This document shows, one piece after another, positions 36,468-48,914 of a DNA stretch of 64,000 bases. Position numbers and translations under genes: made by a program. Every line of letters starts with the position of its first letter. Position 1 is the stretch's first letter. Source of the stretch: Bursaphelenchus xylophilus (taxonomy: Eukaryota > Nematoda > Chromadorea > Rhabditida > Aphelenchoididae); NCBI GenBank assembly GCA_904066235.2, contig CAJFCV020000002.1, positions 1,674,001 to 1,738,000 on the forward strand. The letters are read 5' to 3'. Under the pieces are notes generated by a model. It was given only the letters and a program-made list of their open reading frames with translations. It had not been told where the DNA came from and did no database searches.

Positions 36468-39249
36468 GTCCAAAGCATGTTTTGTTTTGCGTAAAATCCC
36501 AACTTCAACAAAAAATGAACTCCACTTCAGAATTTTAATCCTTCTCGAATTCTTTTTTGATTCGAAGTTCAATCGCTCTCTCCGGCCAATTCAAGTTTTT
36601 TTTTCTGATGCGCGGACTGATCTCCCTGAATTTTGAACACCGAGAATTTGAAGTTGACTTAAGCCGCTTTGAGTGAGGGTTCTTTTGGGTGCTTGGTGGG
36701 GCGGAACTTTGGAAAAAATAATAACAAAAAAATCACAGTGAAGACGGAAAATGACGTCAATTTGTGATTTTGTGACTTTTGACGTTAATTTTTTTTATAA
36801 AATTTTTAGTTCTAGCCTATGAAAATTAAATCTTGAGGCTAAAAAATTCCAATTTCCAGTTTTCCCGCAAAACCTCTGGGCGCAGCTCGCCAAAATTTTG
36901 CGTCAGATCAATTTGCTCAAAATAGGAATCACGACGCCCGAAGGCGTGTTCGGCGAATTCGGGGTGGATTTGTCGAGATTTCTGGAACACACGACCTCCT
37001 TCTCTACAAGGACACTTTGATCCGTGCCCGCTTCTGTTTATTTGCGGAATCAGTCGGGTTAATGTTTGTCCTTCTTCTCTTTTGTATTTCCGGGGGCTGA
37101 AAAAGCGAAAATACCGCGCAACCCTTTCCTTCGCTTCGCCTTCATTCTTCAATGTATTGATCTCGGCTGGAAGGTTACCCGGGCTCTGCAGACGGATTAG
37201 CGGGCGAATTGAAGGGTTCATTCTGGATTAATTTGGTTCTAAATTCATCCTGCTAACAGCAAAGAGGTCAAAAGCGCAAAGGAAGCTGTGGAAATTCTAT
37301 AAGAGTATAAGAGCTTCCGCTTTCTCTATTAAAAATTTGTATAGATACTTTTGGTAAGCGGAGATGGTCATAGCCGTAAATGTTAGCTAAGGCGTTGCAT
37401 TGTCATCCAAAATTTTCAGCGATGATGATGCGATAGAGTAGAGGCCTGAACTGCCGAATAAAAAAATTTTTGGCGCTTCGAATTTTTTTTATTGTTTATT
37501 TTCTTGACATAGACTTGAATCCAAAACTACTGTTCTAAAGCCATACGTCAAGCCTCCCAAGCCTCAATTTTGTAAGATCATTTAGCCAAACAACACAAGT
37601 TGTTTTTTCAAAATCATCATTACTTGAAATTTTCTACCAATTAAATTCTCAATCGCTTTCTTTTCTTGCCTCCCTATTTCCTTATTCTCTATGATTCTCC
37701 ATTGGAAGGGAGTCGGGATATTTCGAGAAAATCCTCGCAGATTAAAATCGCCAAACTCAGCTGACGTCGATCGATTTCCCCTTGACTTCTCACGGGGTTC
37801 TCCCTTGAAATTGGTTGAAAAAAGTGGTGTGTTTTTCACGTTGACGTGAGGTATTTTACGGTTTTTGTAAAGGTTCTCGGTGTGAAGTGCCAGACGGTCC
37901 TCTACATGACTTTGCAAATAATATGTATTATAATTGCTGCTCTAAGTCAAAATTATAGACAACCGTCGTATTGAATTTAGAGGTGGGTTGGAATCAGTAT
38001 ATTTTTAGTGACGGAGTTTTCAGAGTATTCTGTGGAAAGTATTTTTTCCCGGATGCTAACCTGTAAGCCTCCAAAAAACTTTCTTTTTTCCGCTCATTGC
38101 CTCCCTTGATTTGCTCAGTATCCTGCCGAAATGGCAGTTGAATATCTCGGCAGCCTCTGCAAGCTTCTAGGAGAAATTCACAGGCTTTACCAGGCGTTCT
38201 ATTTATACTGTCAAGCCGGAATATGAAGAAAATCAGAGCGTTGTACCACGAAAATTACTTCTATTTCCCCAACATTCCTTTTTTAGCGGTCTTGTTATAT
38301 CTTTTGGACACAATTTGGCCAAGCTTTCGTTCAGACCTTACAGAATATTTTTGAAGCCATCCTTGTCTGTGCAACACCTCCTCGTTGTCTATAACATTTT
38401 TTTCCTCTAGTATCTCGATCAACAGTGCCCTATTTTCTGCCCCGCCCAGCATCATCACCGCTCAGAATTTATTACCGTCAAACCAAGAATCTTTAAAGAC
38501 GCCTGAAAGCGACCTTTTATTCAAGTCGAAAACAGTCTTCTGTAATGTGATTGCGCTCTCCATAACGGTCGAGGTCGGCGAACTTTGACCTGTAATTTCG
38601 AAAACTTTATTTCGATTCAAAAACGTTTTCAATTCGATTTTTCACAATCCAAGCGCCTTCGAATTTTAGGGTTTTCTGCAAACATTCCAGCCCTAATACA
38701 TACTCTCTCCCGCAGACAGGTTCCTTTTTTTATCTGTTACGGTAGGAAAGTTTCGAATGGTGGAGGGAAAACAGCCCTCAGAGATATATAAAATGGAGAG
38801 GCAATAGAGGGCTTGTTTTTGATGTTCGTCGTTTGCGAGCTGATGACTTTGAAAGAGCGCGGGCTTAGCGTCAAAAGGTGCTGGATGATTTGTTGAAAGG
38901 AAGGGGTTTATCAGTGGGAAGAGGAGGAAAAGCTCGCTCAGTAGTCTGAACGGGATATAAGGGGTAATGAGGGAGCCGAGTGGGGATTTCTAAAGGTAAA
39001 TTTATGGTAGTCTTTGGATATAACTTGATTTTGAATGAGGTCATGGTAAAATAATGGTAGCAACCATCAGAAAGGATCTATCCTTCTAGCGGTTTCGAGT
39101 TTTATACGAAGAATTCGGTCAAAATAAACAAAGTGATATTATAAACAGGGCCTTTAAATAGACACACTGGTTCTTGAGGGGTGATAAGTGGAAATAAAAA
39201 AGTGTCGAAATAAGCAAAAATGTGTTTTTAGGAAGAGTAAGCCCTCTCA
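36468..39249. other. Non-coding stretch
   Basis: No gene is called. A minus-strand frame at 36826-37221 stays open for 131 residues with a plausible mixed composition, but no splice partner, signal or motif supports it. A TATA-like 'gatatataaaatgg' lies near 38780. Confidence 0.35.
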
Positions 39250-39477
39250 CAGTGATGGACCTGATCCAGTGACAAAAAACGTACCATTTTGCATCCGGGA
39301 AGTATCCAAAATGAAGCAAAATTCATTCTTCTATTAGCGAAAAAAACTCCGATTTCAAAAGCGCGCCCTTCAAAACGGAGCTTTTTTAGTTGGAGAGGGA
39401 GGCATTTTGCCGCATTTTTTGAACTTCCCGGAAGCAAAATGTGGTTTTTTTTTTGCCACTAAATCAGGTTGTCACTG
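39250..39477. mobile_element. MITE, family G
   Basis: This 228-bp element starts CAGTGATGGACCTGATCCAG and ends 'aatcaggttgtcactg' followed by TA. Its halves are inverted copies, including 'catccgggaagtatccaaaa' against 'gaacttcccggaagcaaaat'. It has no coding capacity. Confidence 0.75.
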
Positions 39478-40088
39478 TAGAAGCTGTTACAAGGATTGAG
39501 CAGCTATTGCTCGCCCTATCAAGCCTTTTTTTTCAACTGATTCTTTTCTTGCCAAGTGCTGAATTTATAATTTTTTATACCTTTGAGGCTTGCAAAGCTC
39601 GCAGACAAGCTGCCAATACAAAAACTCCCAAAATTTCAAACAAACTTAGTATCAACCCCCCCTCTACCCATGTTCGCATTTCCCCTCTATCGAACCAGTT
39701 CCTGCATCCCTATATTACCGCGAACAACCGGTAATCTAGAGTTTACCCGCCTCTATCACCCCGCACTGATCAACCCCCGCTCGGCAATCCGAGTGTTTGC
39801 CCACACCGGCTATTTCGGTTTATTCCTGTTTTTCCACACACCGAAATTCGACTCCGCTCCGCCGCACTCCCTCCACTTGTGGCGGCGTTCAAGAGCACTC
39901 GGGAGTTGTTGCTGTAAGAATCGTATTTTTTCGAGATTTAGTGTTGAATTTCGACCAATTGTTCCGTCTTTTGCTATTTTTTGCTTCGACGTTGGATGCG
40001 TTCCGTTCCGGCTAATCAATGGGGGCTGTTTGCGCGATCAAAAATTTGGGGATCGCTTTGGAAGGGGATGATTTTTGATGTCCAATCA
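39478..40088. other. Non-coding stretch with GC-rich island
   Basis: No gene is supported. At about 39640-40060 a GC-rich island has long open frames in two plus-strand frames and one minus-strand frame at once, which argues for composition rather than coding. Confidence 0.4.
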
Positions 40089-40241
40089 TACTGTCGGGAA
40101 AATAATGAGCACAATGTTACTGGGCTGATTGCGTCGCTGAAGTGAAAAGTAATTAAATTTTGCGGCAACAGAACATTGATTTTTTCGGCGGCGAAGCGAT
40201 TTTCGATGCAACAGAGAGCTAATTATTTTCCAGACAGACAG
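40089..40241. mobile_element. MITE, family D, diverged
   Basis: The left side reads 'ctgtcgggaaaataatgagc' and the right side 'taattattttccagacagac'. Inner arms match other family D copies, including 'cggcggcgaagcgattttcg'. The element is about 150 bp and its termini have mutated. Confidence 0.7.
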
Positions 40242-43200
40242 AAAGGGCTGAATTTTATGCTAGACTGTATGAAATTGCTTAAAAAAATGGAAATTATTCT
40301 CTTTTCGGGCATGGGCTGAAGTTTTTCATAGGCCTTTTGCGTTGCCCTAACTTGTTGCCACACAGATTTTCAGCAGTTGTAAGCAAAATTTGACAAAACT
40401 GTAGTTTTTTGCATTTCTTCAATTTCGCTTTTTATCCGATTCTTACTGTAAATTCCAAGTTATTTCTTGCTCCCCCAACCCTTAAACCCTTCTATTCCCA
40501 CCTCACTTTCCCCCTCACGTCACTGTTCCCTTCATACCTCATAAGTCCAAAGTTCGGCCCCTCTAACTCAATCAAAATATTATAAAAACTTTTACTGTTT
40601 AACTCCATCTATATTTGCGTTAATACAAACATAGAGACCAAGTTACTATTTGCTTCTCCTTTTACTTGCATCACCTGACGCGTCAACAGTATATAATATA
40701 TATACGAATACAATCTCGCGGTGAAAGGGAGAACCGATACTGCAAACAGTCGGGTGTTTCTCAAGTTTTCTGGAAACTGGTGATCTTTGTGATAGAGTGG
40801 TCTTGTGGACAGTAGTTGGGATAGATGTTTGAGGAGGCGTTTCTTAGATTTTATTAGTTTGAAGGGTAGTATTGATGATTATAGCATAGTTGATGGTCTG
40901 ATTGAAAGACTGGTGTTATGTCTCTGTAGAGCAAGTCAAGGACGGTTACAAATCGTGTTTTTTCTCGGTTTAAAACCGTCGATTAAGGCTGACAATCCAT
41001 TGTTATTTCAGGGTAGAACTCTGAAAGGAGCCTACGGTGCTTTACTTAGCTGAGAAATTGTCATGTTTTTTAACCTCGGAATTCGTCAATCATAACAGTC
41101 ACCGATTAACTTTAAATTTCGCATATCTGCCTTAAATAAGACGTGTAGCGAATCTTGCTAAAAAATCAGGCGTTTTTTAGCCGCAGTGAAGTTATTAGAT
41201 GTTTACCTTGCGACAGAGAACGTAAAATGATGACTGCCGAACAGACGTCATTGCCTTTTTCGACGATAACTTTTTGGCTTCTTCACGGAAAAATTTCACG
41301 TTTATTTAGATGGAACTTTACTTCATAGCACATAAAAACTTTCACTCGAAAAAATACAGCTGCTTTTGGGATTTTTTAAAGTTCACTTTTAGCTCTTGAA
41401 ATTTTTTTCATTAGCTACTGTTTAGCTATTTTTGCAATTTTACTCTTCTCAAAAATTAACTAAAGAAACTTCCCGATCGCTCTTCTGTTCCAACCCCCAT
41501 AATAACCGTTAATTTCGGGGAGTTTCGCATCTTTGAAGACCCCGTTTCCCACGTACTGTATGAGTAGTTACAATTGATCTAATTTCCCGACCTTCCTCAT
41601 GCACTTTCCAAAAAAAAAACCTTTTTTTGTGCGCGTAATAAGGAAATGATGGAGGGATGATCCGAAATCGACAAACAGCCTTCCCATCCCTCTTTTTTTA
41701 ATGTGTATTTGACTTCTCTGTTTTTTTGGGGATGTGCGTGAACTTTTCGTAAATACGCGGGCGGACGATCCTGAACATGGATTTGCTGAGGGGACATGGG
41801 TTGGTTCATGTTGACTTAGATGTGTTTGGGGTGTTTGTGGAATAAGCGTAAATGTAAAACATTGATTTTGGTTGTTTTTCAAAGAAAGATTTGTTCGAAA
41901 GATCTAGGAAATAAGTGTGTGTACGTTGTAGCGAAGGTACCCACAGTGAGCTGGCTTAGCAACTTTATAAGACATCTAAAAGTAGCTTTTCAATTTTGAT
42001 GATAAGCGAGATTTTTTGCCCCGCAATGGCGCAAATTTAACGCATTACTTTCTGGCCCTCCTCACTTTATACTCTCTCCAAAAAAAATGTCATCAATGGA
42101 CCTCACAGGCCAAAACTGTTAGCGGTTAATACACAACCTGCTTTGAGCAGCGTTGTAAAACTTAAAAATAATTTTTCCACGAGTTTATAATCCCAAAAAC
42201 CCCAAATTTTCCTCAATATTTTTATGCGTTTCGCAGCTTAAATATTGAAAAAAATAATTCCGGTTTTTTGCGGGCTATGATATATTTTTTCGGTTATAAG
42301 TCATGCGATTGTATTTTGATGGAATTCGATATATTTTCCCTCCTGTTTTTCCAGCAATTTTAATCCAACCGCAAAAGCGGTGGATAAAAACATTTTTCCT
42401 TTCAACTTGTTATGGTTCTGATTTTGGCAAAGTGCAAAAAGAAAAAATCAGTAACGTATTACATTTTTAGTATCTTAAAAGTTAGAAAAACCATTTAAAA
42501 AGATATTGTTTTTACCGCTACCCTGCTTTTTACCATTTCCAAAACTATTCACCTTCTTAAAAGACAGTCTTTGACAAGAAATGAAAAAACGAGTCCATGC
42601 CTGACTCACGGCTACCTTAACCGGTCGCATTGTGACTCATTTGTCAACTCAACGCTGCCGTGGATTATCACGGCTTGACTATAAACTCTCTTTACCTCGA
42701 CCCAAAAAACGCTTGTCAAAGCTGTCTCATTTTGGATTCGTTCTGCGCTGTGGGATAAAATATCCTTCATTCCATGGCTTGTGCTTGACCAGAGGTATAC
42801 CCAGTTGTAGGATGAGACAATAGAGCTGCCAGGGAGATATATAAAGGGAGGAGAGGTTATTTACATGAACATGTTGGGAGAGAAAGGCAATGATAGATAT
42901 TTTGAGAGTCCTTTATGCCTTGAATAATATAAAAAACGGGTAATTTTTCTCCAAGGTTTGGTCATGTGCCTGAGAGGTTATATGAAGCAGCTACTTAATA
43001 AAAAATAGCATAGCCTAATAGACAAGGCAAAAATATTGTGATAGAGGTTTCTTCAATGGCCGTGTTTTTTTGTAGCACCTCGTTGAAGCGATCTATCTTC
43101 ATTTTAGCAATATATTTTGTTTTCAATATACCCTATTTTGATCGCTTAAACTCTGCTGCTACCTCACTACTCCTCTAGGTCCTGCAACTCACCTCAGCCC

Positions 43201-44535
43201 GCGTTCCCCAACTGCCCCTTTAATAACCCCTCGCTTCCGTTCCGTCCGCCTCGACCTCCAGCGGGCTCTAAATACACTCCACTAAACAGCCAGTAGTCCG
43301 TTCCGTTTTTTCGCCATTGATCCGTTGAACGGAATATCAAGCCAGAACGCGCAAAAAAAACCTACTACCTGACAATTTTCCGCGCGCACGTCCCCGATTT
43401 TTGCGGATTTTGCGATTCAGTCAACCTCGAAGAAGGAAAAGAGAGGAGGCTGCAAGGAGGGGGGAAAAACCTTCAACTGTAGCGGACCCCATTTCGTCTC
43501 GCTGCTCCTCGTACAGAAGTGTGCTGCAGTGCGTAGCTTTCGGTAAGTTCGGATCGATTTCGATGAGGAGAAAATTGGGGGGGAGGGGAGGGGGGTTGTT
43601 GTTTGGTTCGCCCATTCCGAAAACGTTTGAATTCGGTCGTTCCAGGCGAAGCGCGGGTTGTTGATTATGGAGCAGTGTTTTTTCGGAGAGTTGATTAGGT
43701 GTCCTGTTGCGTAGAAGTGGCTTGAAAGAATGTTTAAAGGTGACAAGGGCGGGTTTTGGTGATTCAGCTATTACTTTCGAATAGTCATCAAAAATTTTAC
43801 CAGTAACATAGACAGTATGAATTTTTTGAGCTTGTTTGGACTTCCGAACGCTCTCTGAGGCTATATGGTAGCAGTATATGGCCGCAGCGATCTCCCTCAC
43901 CAATCAAAAGATCCTTGACTACACTATACCTCCCTATAGCCTATAATTTTCTCAATTCTTCCACACAAAAGCAGCCAAATCATCCCCATAGCTTCCATGT
44001 CAAAGACGCGTGAAACCCTTTCGTACTTCGTCTCAAGATACCGAAAATTTTTGCGGTTTTCCATACCGACTTCATTGTCTCCGCGGTGAATACGACCACG
44101 GTGTTGAAGGGGGTTTCAAGTGTCCGAGAACGGAGCTGCTTTTGACCTGCCCTGGAGGTGGTTTTCAAGAGGCTTTTGCGATAAAAATCTGTAACGAAGA
44201 AAGAGCGCAAAAAAACAGAAAGGAAAACAGTCGAGACAGAGATTTGTGTAATGACTCAGTGGGCCAAGCGAGGGCTTCCGAGACTGGCTAGCGGGGGCAG
44301 GAGGGTTGGATATATGGGTTTAGCCTTGTGGGTTTGATAAGGCTGTTGCTTTTCTTTATATGTCTTATTTTGCAATTGTTCCTTATATGTTTTACTATAC
44401 CTTTATGTGCCATTTTACCTCGTGTTGTATTTTTCCTTCTTTCTTTTTGATTTCCATTTTCTCGCGATGATATCGGGCCGCGATTTGACCCATAATCCAC
44501 CGTCCGCACCCATCGCTAACCATTCATATTTCCAG
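40242..44535. other. Non-coding stretch upstream of the membrane-protein gene
   Basis: No gene is supported. From about 43180 to 43660 there is a GC-rich island containing a G-run tract (43577-43600). A minus-strand frame at 43421-43903 is open for 160 residues across it, but without supporting splice sites. The island could be a promoter region for the gene starting at 44565. Confidence 0.4.
44526..44535 (+). promoter_or_regulatory. Possible trans-splice acceptor before the 44565 gene
   Basis: The sequence CATATTTCCAG ends at 44535, 29 bp before the ATG at 44565, with no open exon joined upstream. In nematodes such a site just before the first ATG commonly receives a spliced leader. It could also be a normal acceptor following a non-coding first exon. 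Confidence 0.45.
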
Positions 44536-44564
44536 TTTCATCACCAACGAATCTCAACCCCACG

Positions 44565-47545
44565 ATGAAGGTGTTTACAGTCGGAATGGATCAGAAGCCG
44601 CCGATTGAGAAGGCGCCCGAGACCCCACCGCCCAGCTACCATCTCCCCACCGCCATCCCCATGGGCCCCGAAATCCCACAGCCCATCATTGTGCGCAAGT
44701 CGCGCGGCTACAAGGGCATCCTGCTGGTGATGCTGGGCGTCTTCCTGATGGCAGTGTTCGCCTTGGTGCTGAATGAAATGGCTTACAACAGACAGAGAGA
44801 CGAGAACTTCTTCAGACTGCAATGGGCGCAGATGAGACACAGATTCGGCTATCCACCAAGGGAGTTTGGCGAGAGGATTATTCCTGAAGTCCATGGCCCC
44901 GAAATGCAACGGGCAGAGATGTTGCAACAGAAAACCGAAACCACAACTCCGTCAGTTCGCGAAGACAAATTCCTAGTCGATAACGAGCTGAACAATTCGG
45001 AAGAGAAGCACGAAAACGAAGGAGATGCCAGACTCCAATTCTTGAAGCGAATCCTCCAGAAAATCAAGCAGAATGCCGAAGAGATGGGTCTTCAAGGCAC
45101 CATGCAAGTCTCGGTTGTTGAAGTGGAGCCTCAGCAACTCCCCGAGTTCATCAAGAGTCTTCGCGGACAGCCGCAAGAGCGTCATTTTGGCCCATCGGAA
45201 GACCCACGTTCGGACGCGTTCTTGGACAGCTTCGGCGAGTTCCACGCCCCCAACCCGTTCAACGGTCAGCCCATGGAGAGCCGCGACCATCAGCAGCCGC
45301 GCGGCCGAATCTTCGGCCCTTGGACTCCGGACGAGGAACCGATTTTCCGTCCCGAACCCGAGATGATGCGTCCCCCACCAATCCCCGACTGGGCGCTTCA
45401 ACGTCCGGAGATGGAGATCCCCGAATTCAACCACGAATTCCCCAAGTCCGGCGAAATTAATCCTCAGGAAGTGATGGGAGAGATGTATGGGCGTCGTTTC
45501 GGCCGCATCCTTCAGGATTTGATTGCTGCTCGTCTTCAAAGCCGTTTCATGCAACAACCTCCACCTGAGGTCATGAACCCTTTGATGAGCCGTCCCTCTT
45601 TCCCCATTGAACAACAGCCTCAGGCCGCGTGGTGGGGAATGGAACAACCGCATCAGCCCCAGCCCCAAGTCGAGGCTATGCCCCCACAGATGCCTCAGAT
45701 GCCTCAGCAAGCGTGGCCACAGCCCCCTCAATTCCAACAGTTCCCTGTTCCTCAGGAGAACCAGGTCCAACAACAGGCTCAGCAAGCCCAGCAGGTTCTC
45801 CACATCCAACCTGAACAGCCAGCTCAGCCTCCACAAGGACGCCAGGTTCAACAGGACTCCGCCGAAGGCCAGCCTCCAGCCATTCAGCCCCCAAGAGTTG
45901 AGGCCCAACAACAGGCTCAGCCACAGTTCCGGGGATTCCCCCAGCCAACACAACAATTCCCAGTAAGCCCTGTTACCATGAACTAGTTTTTTATTCCATA
46001 TTGTCATCACACCAACATTTTTTGCATTTAAAAATCGCTTCGTTTTCAGGTCTTCTTCCCAACCGAAGAAAGACAAGCACAATGGCCTCAGCAGCCTGAA
46101 CAACCTCAGCCCCCACAAAACCAGCCTCAGCCAACCTTCAACCAGGCCGCTCCAGCTGGATGGACCCATCAGGCCGCTGATTCCGAAGTGAGTCAAATTT
46201 AATTTACTAATCCAATTAACACACGCTTTCTGTTTGTTTATTATTTCAATAACAACTCACAAATCAACACATTAAACATCACATTAGTGGGTGTACGTTA
46301 TATAATGAGACACTTGGGTGACGGTAGAGGGAACAGGAGGGGATGGAATTTGTAAGACCGGTCAGACACAGGGACTCTATTTTAAAAGGTTTATCAAGCC
46401 TCTGTCGGATACTAAGAGCCTTGTAATTATGGTATATTTGGTTAACTCACTTATGAATTGGAACAAACTTTTAATGAGCGAAAATAATAACAAATTCACC
46501 GGCTATTCGCTCATTATTGGGCTCAGATTGAAGTCATAACACTAACACCACGACTTCAACACCTTGCACATCGAATAGATTAACTGTAAACACGTCCACG
46601 ATCACTCACCAACAAAATAACGAATATATTTCGTAAATATTCAGCCCCATCCATCGCTCTCAACGGTAGTGGATGGAGAAGTTGAGAAGAAGCACGAGGA
46701 AGTTCCAGAAGCCAGTCCAGAGCTCATTGTCCTTCACAAGGCCGCTCCAGTAGATGCCCAGCCTCTTCATGAGGACTCCGCATCATCCCAACTCTCCGAC
46801 TTGCCTTTCAAAGAGCTTCAAGGAGAATTGGCAGCCGCTGCCGCTGCCCTCGCCCAACAACATGAAGCCATGTTGGAGCAGCAACGAGAGGAAGAGGCTC
46901 AAGCTTTCTTGCAGGCCAAGGAAGAATCCGCCGAAATCCCAAAAGAAACGAAGACTGAGGAGAAGGAAAAGAAGGTCGACGAGCAACATCCAGTCGATCC
47001 TTCGCTGATTCAGTCGGAGCAGCAAAATGAGGACCATCAGGCGAATAACGAACAGGTGCGGATATTTAGGATATAGGAGAGGAGGTTGTAAAGCTTCATG
47101 TTTCGATAGAGGGGACCATAGAATGAGCTTAAGTACATATTGTTACCTGATTGTGCTAGGAGACTCTAGATACTTTGTTAAGGTATTCATTGGATTGCCT
47201 AGCCTATGGGTTACTTTGAAAATGAATTGTAAGCTACTAGAAGCCTCAATGAACCATAAGCTTTGTTCTTGAGGCACTGTGACCTTCAGCCTTGCAAGGC
47301 TTTGCTTCTTTTGTGGCCTGGGAGAAGCTTGCCCTAAAATTTCAGCATTTGACCTCCTTCTCAGCTTCTTACGCCCTTAAAAACTTTTATTTAACCCCTC
47401 GTATTTCCAGGTCGACTTCCCAGCCGTTCGTTTCCCTCAGGCCGACCAATCAGCCCCAACTGAGCGTCAGCACGCCGACGCCGAGCCCCACATCTTCTTC
47501 CAAGTCGACGAACCTCAACCCAACTTCGGTGCCGGACACGTTTAA
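44565..47545 (+). CDS. Single-pass membrane protein with long Gln/Pro-rich region
   Basis: Four exons join at phase 0: 44565-45962, 46050-46187, 46645-47055 and 47411-47545 (stop TAA). Donors are GTAAGC, GTGAGT and GTGCGG, and acceptors end in TTTTCAG, TATTCAG and TTTCCAG. The product is about 693 residues. Residues 1-50 are Pro-rich and end in a basic stretch (RKSRGYK). A hydrophobic segment at about 51-70 follows, which suggests a type II (N-terminus inside) protein. The rest is charged, then strongly rich in Gln and Pro (about 350-520), then has Ala/Glu-rich helix-prone sequence in exon 3 and an aromatic acidic tail. There are few cysteines and no Gly-X-Y collagen repeat. Codon use is strongly biased to C-ending codons, which suggests high expression. 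I do not recognise the family. A cuticle or surface role would be a guess. Without the first splice, translation would end at 45986. Confidence 0.8.
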
Positions 47546-47801
47546 ACGCGCAACAAGTCCACGAGAATCAGAGCATTTCACTTAATTCTTATTTTTCGTT
47601 AGTGTTTTTCTGGCCCTCTAATTATTCGCATATCCCCACAGAAACACCCGAAGATATACTGTATTTAGCCTCCTCATGGAATAATAATCGTATTCCGCTT
47701 CGCATCCCCTTGGATAGTTTGTCTACGCGCGGGCATAATATTCCTTCCATTGTTTAGACGTTTTATTACACCCCTCTCCTCTTGTATATTCCACTGTTAA
47801 C

Positions 47802-47807
47802 AATAAA
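47802..47807 (+). terminator. Polyadenylation signal AATAAA
   Basis: AATAAA lies about 257 bp after the stop of the 44565 gene, in AT-rich DNA. It is the first canonical signal downstream that I found on this strand. Confidence 0.6.
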
Positions 47808-48171
47808 AATTGTAAATATCAGAGAACGGAGGTGGATTGGTTTTGAAAAACAAGAAGACTGTAAAGGAAATGGAATGTGAGTGCTATGGTCTTTGACCTT
47901 TTCCTGAGTAGTCGGCACCTCCCTACAGAAATAAAAGAGGGTAGCGAGTAGTAATGTATACTCTAGTGAGTAATGATATAAGAGTGGCTCAGCCGATCGA
48001 AGCTTTATGGGACTTATGGCAAAAAATGTCCTAAAAAGTATTCTCAGTTGACTCAACTCTTATAAAATTTTCCTAATGAACTGTAAGTAAGAAACTACGT
48101 TTTAATTAGACTCTAGAAGTCTAGTAGTCCTATTACTGTTACTTCTAAGAATTGTCCAGATCGGAAAATTA

Positions 48172-48428
48172 CAGCGGGGCACCTAATCCAGCAGCAAAAA
48201 ACCTACCATTTTGCATCTGAGAAGTATCAAAAATGTGGCAAAATACCTCCCTCTCCAAGTGAAAAACCAGAAATTTCAAAAAACGCGCCCGCCCTTTTTG
48301 TGAGGAAAAGGGGCGTACCCTTCAAAATGAGGTTTTTTCACTTGGACTGGGAAGCATTTTGCCACATTTTTGATGCTTCCTGAATTCAAAATGGTACGTT
48401 CTTTGCCACTGAATTAGGTCCCTTACTG
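48172..48428. mobile_element. MITE, family G
   Basis: This 257-bp element starts CAGCGGGGCACCTAATCCAG and ends 'gaattaggtcccttactg', with TA on both sides. It has the foldback structure typical of the family and no coding capacity. Confidence 0.75.
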
Positions 48429-48914
48429 TACAGGATTTGTTATCGACTTTCGGAACAAAAATCTCGACAGTTTCCGAAGAAAGAAGTAAACAATATCACG
48501 TGCGTTTTAGAAAATCATATTTTAAATCTGACGCGATCCTCATTCGATTCTGCTTACCCCATATCAAAGATTTCTTTGTATTCTATTCCACTAAAGTATC
48601 GCGCAAACGTTAGTAAAGCATACCCTAAATTTGCGCCAGCTTTGATGAAGATCTATTCACCACGGCTTCAGAACCTTTCCTTGTAAGTTCTGGAGCCTTC
48701 TCCAACAATAATTTAAAAAACATATCAAACAAATATTTGTTCTCTCTGGTTCATTGATTTTTGCACACTACCGAACAACTTTTTCTCTTGAAAGGCCGCC
48801 TGAAACATCAATGAAATAAGAGGATTGTAAAAATATGCTTTTGTGGGTGGATCATGACGAAGGATCCTGAACGAAAATACTTTCGCTGTCCGCGAGATTA
48901 GAACGTCTAGAAAA

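Noticed and set aside
36019..36636. A 205-residue Cys-containing open frame on the plus strand
   Set aside because: It is a translation of the GCACNGTGC array, and repeats only because the DNA does; not a cysteine-rich protein.
36826..37221. A 131-residue open frame on the minus strand
   Set aside because: Composition is plausible for protein, but no splice partner, signal or homology could be seen. Transcript data would be needed to accept it.
43421..43903. A 160-residue open frame on the minus strand
   Set aside because: It overlaps long open frames in other phases in a GC-rich island and has no partner exon or motif.
44973..46196. A 407-residue Leu-rich open frame on the minus strand
   Set aside because: It is the antisense shadow of the Gln/Pro-rich coding exon; its Leu and Trp content follows from the opposite strand's codons.
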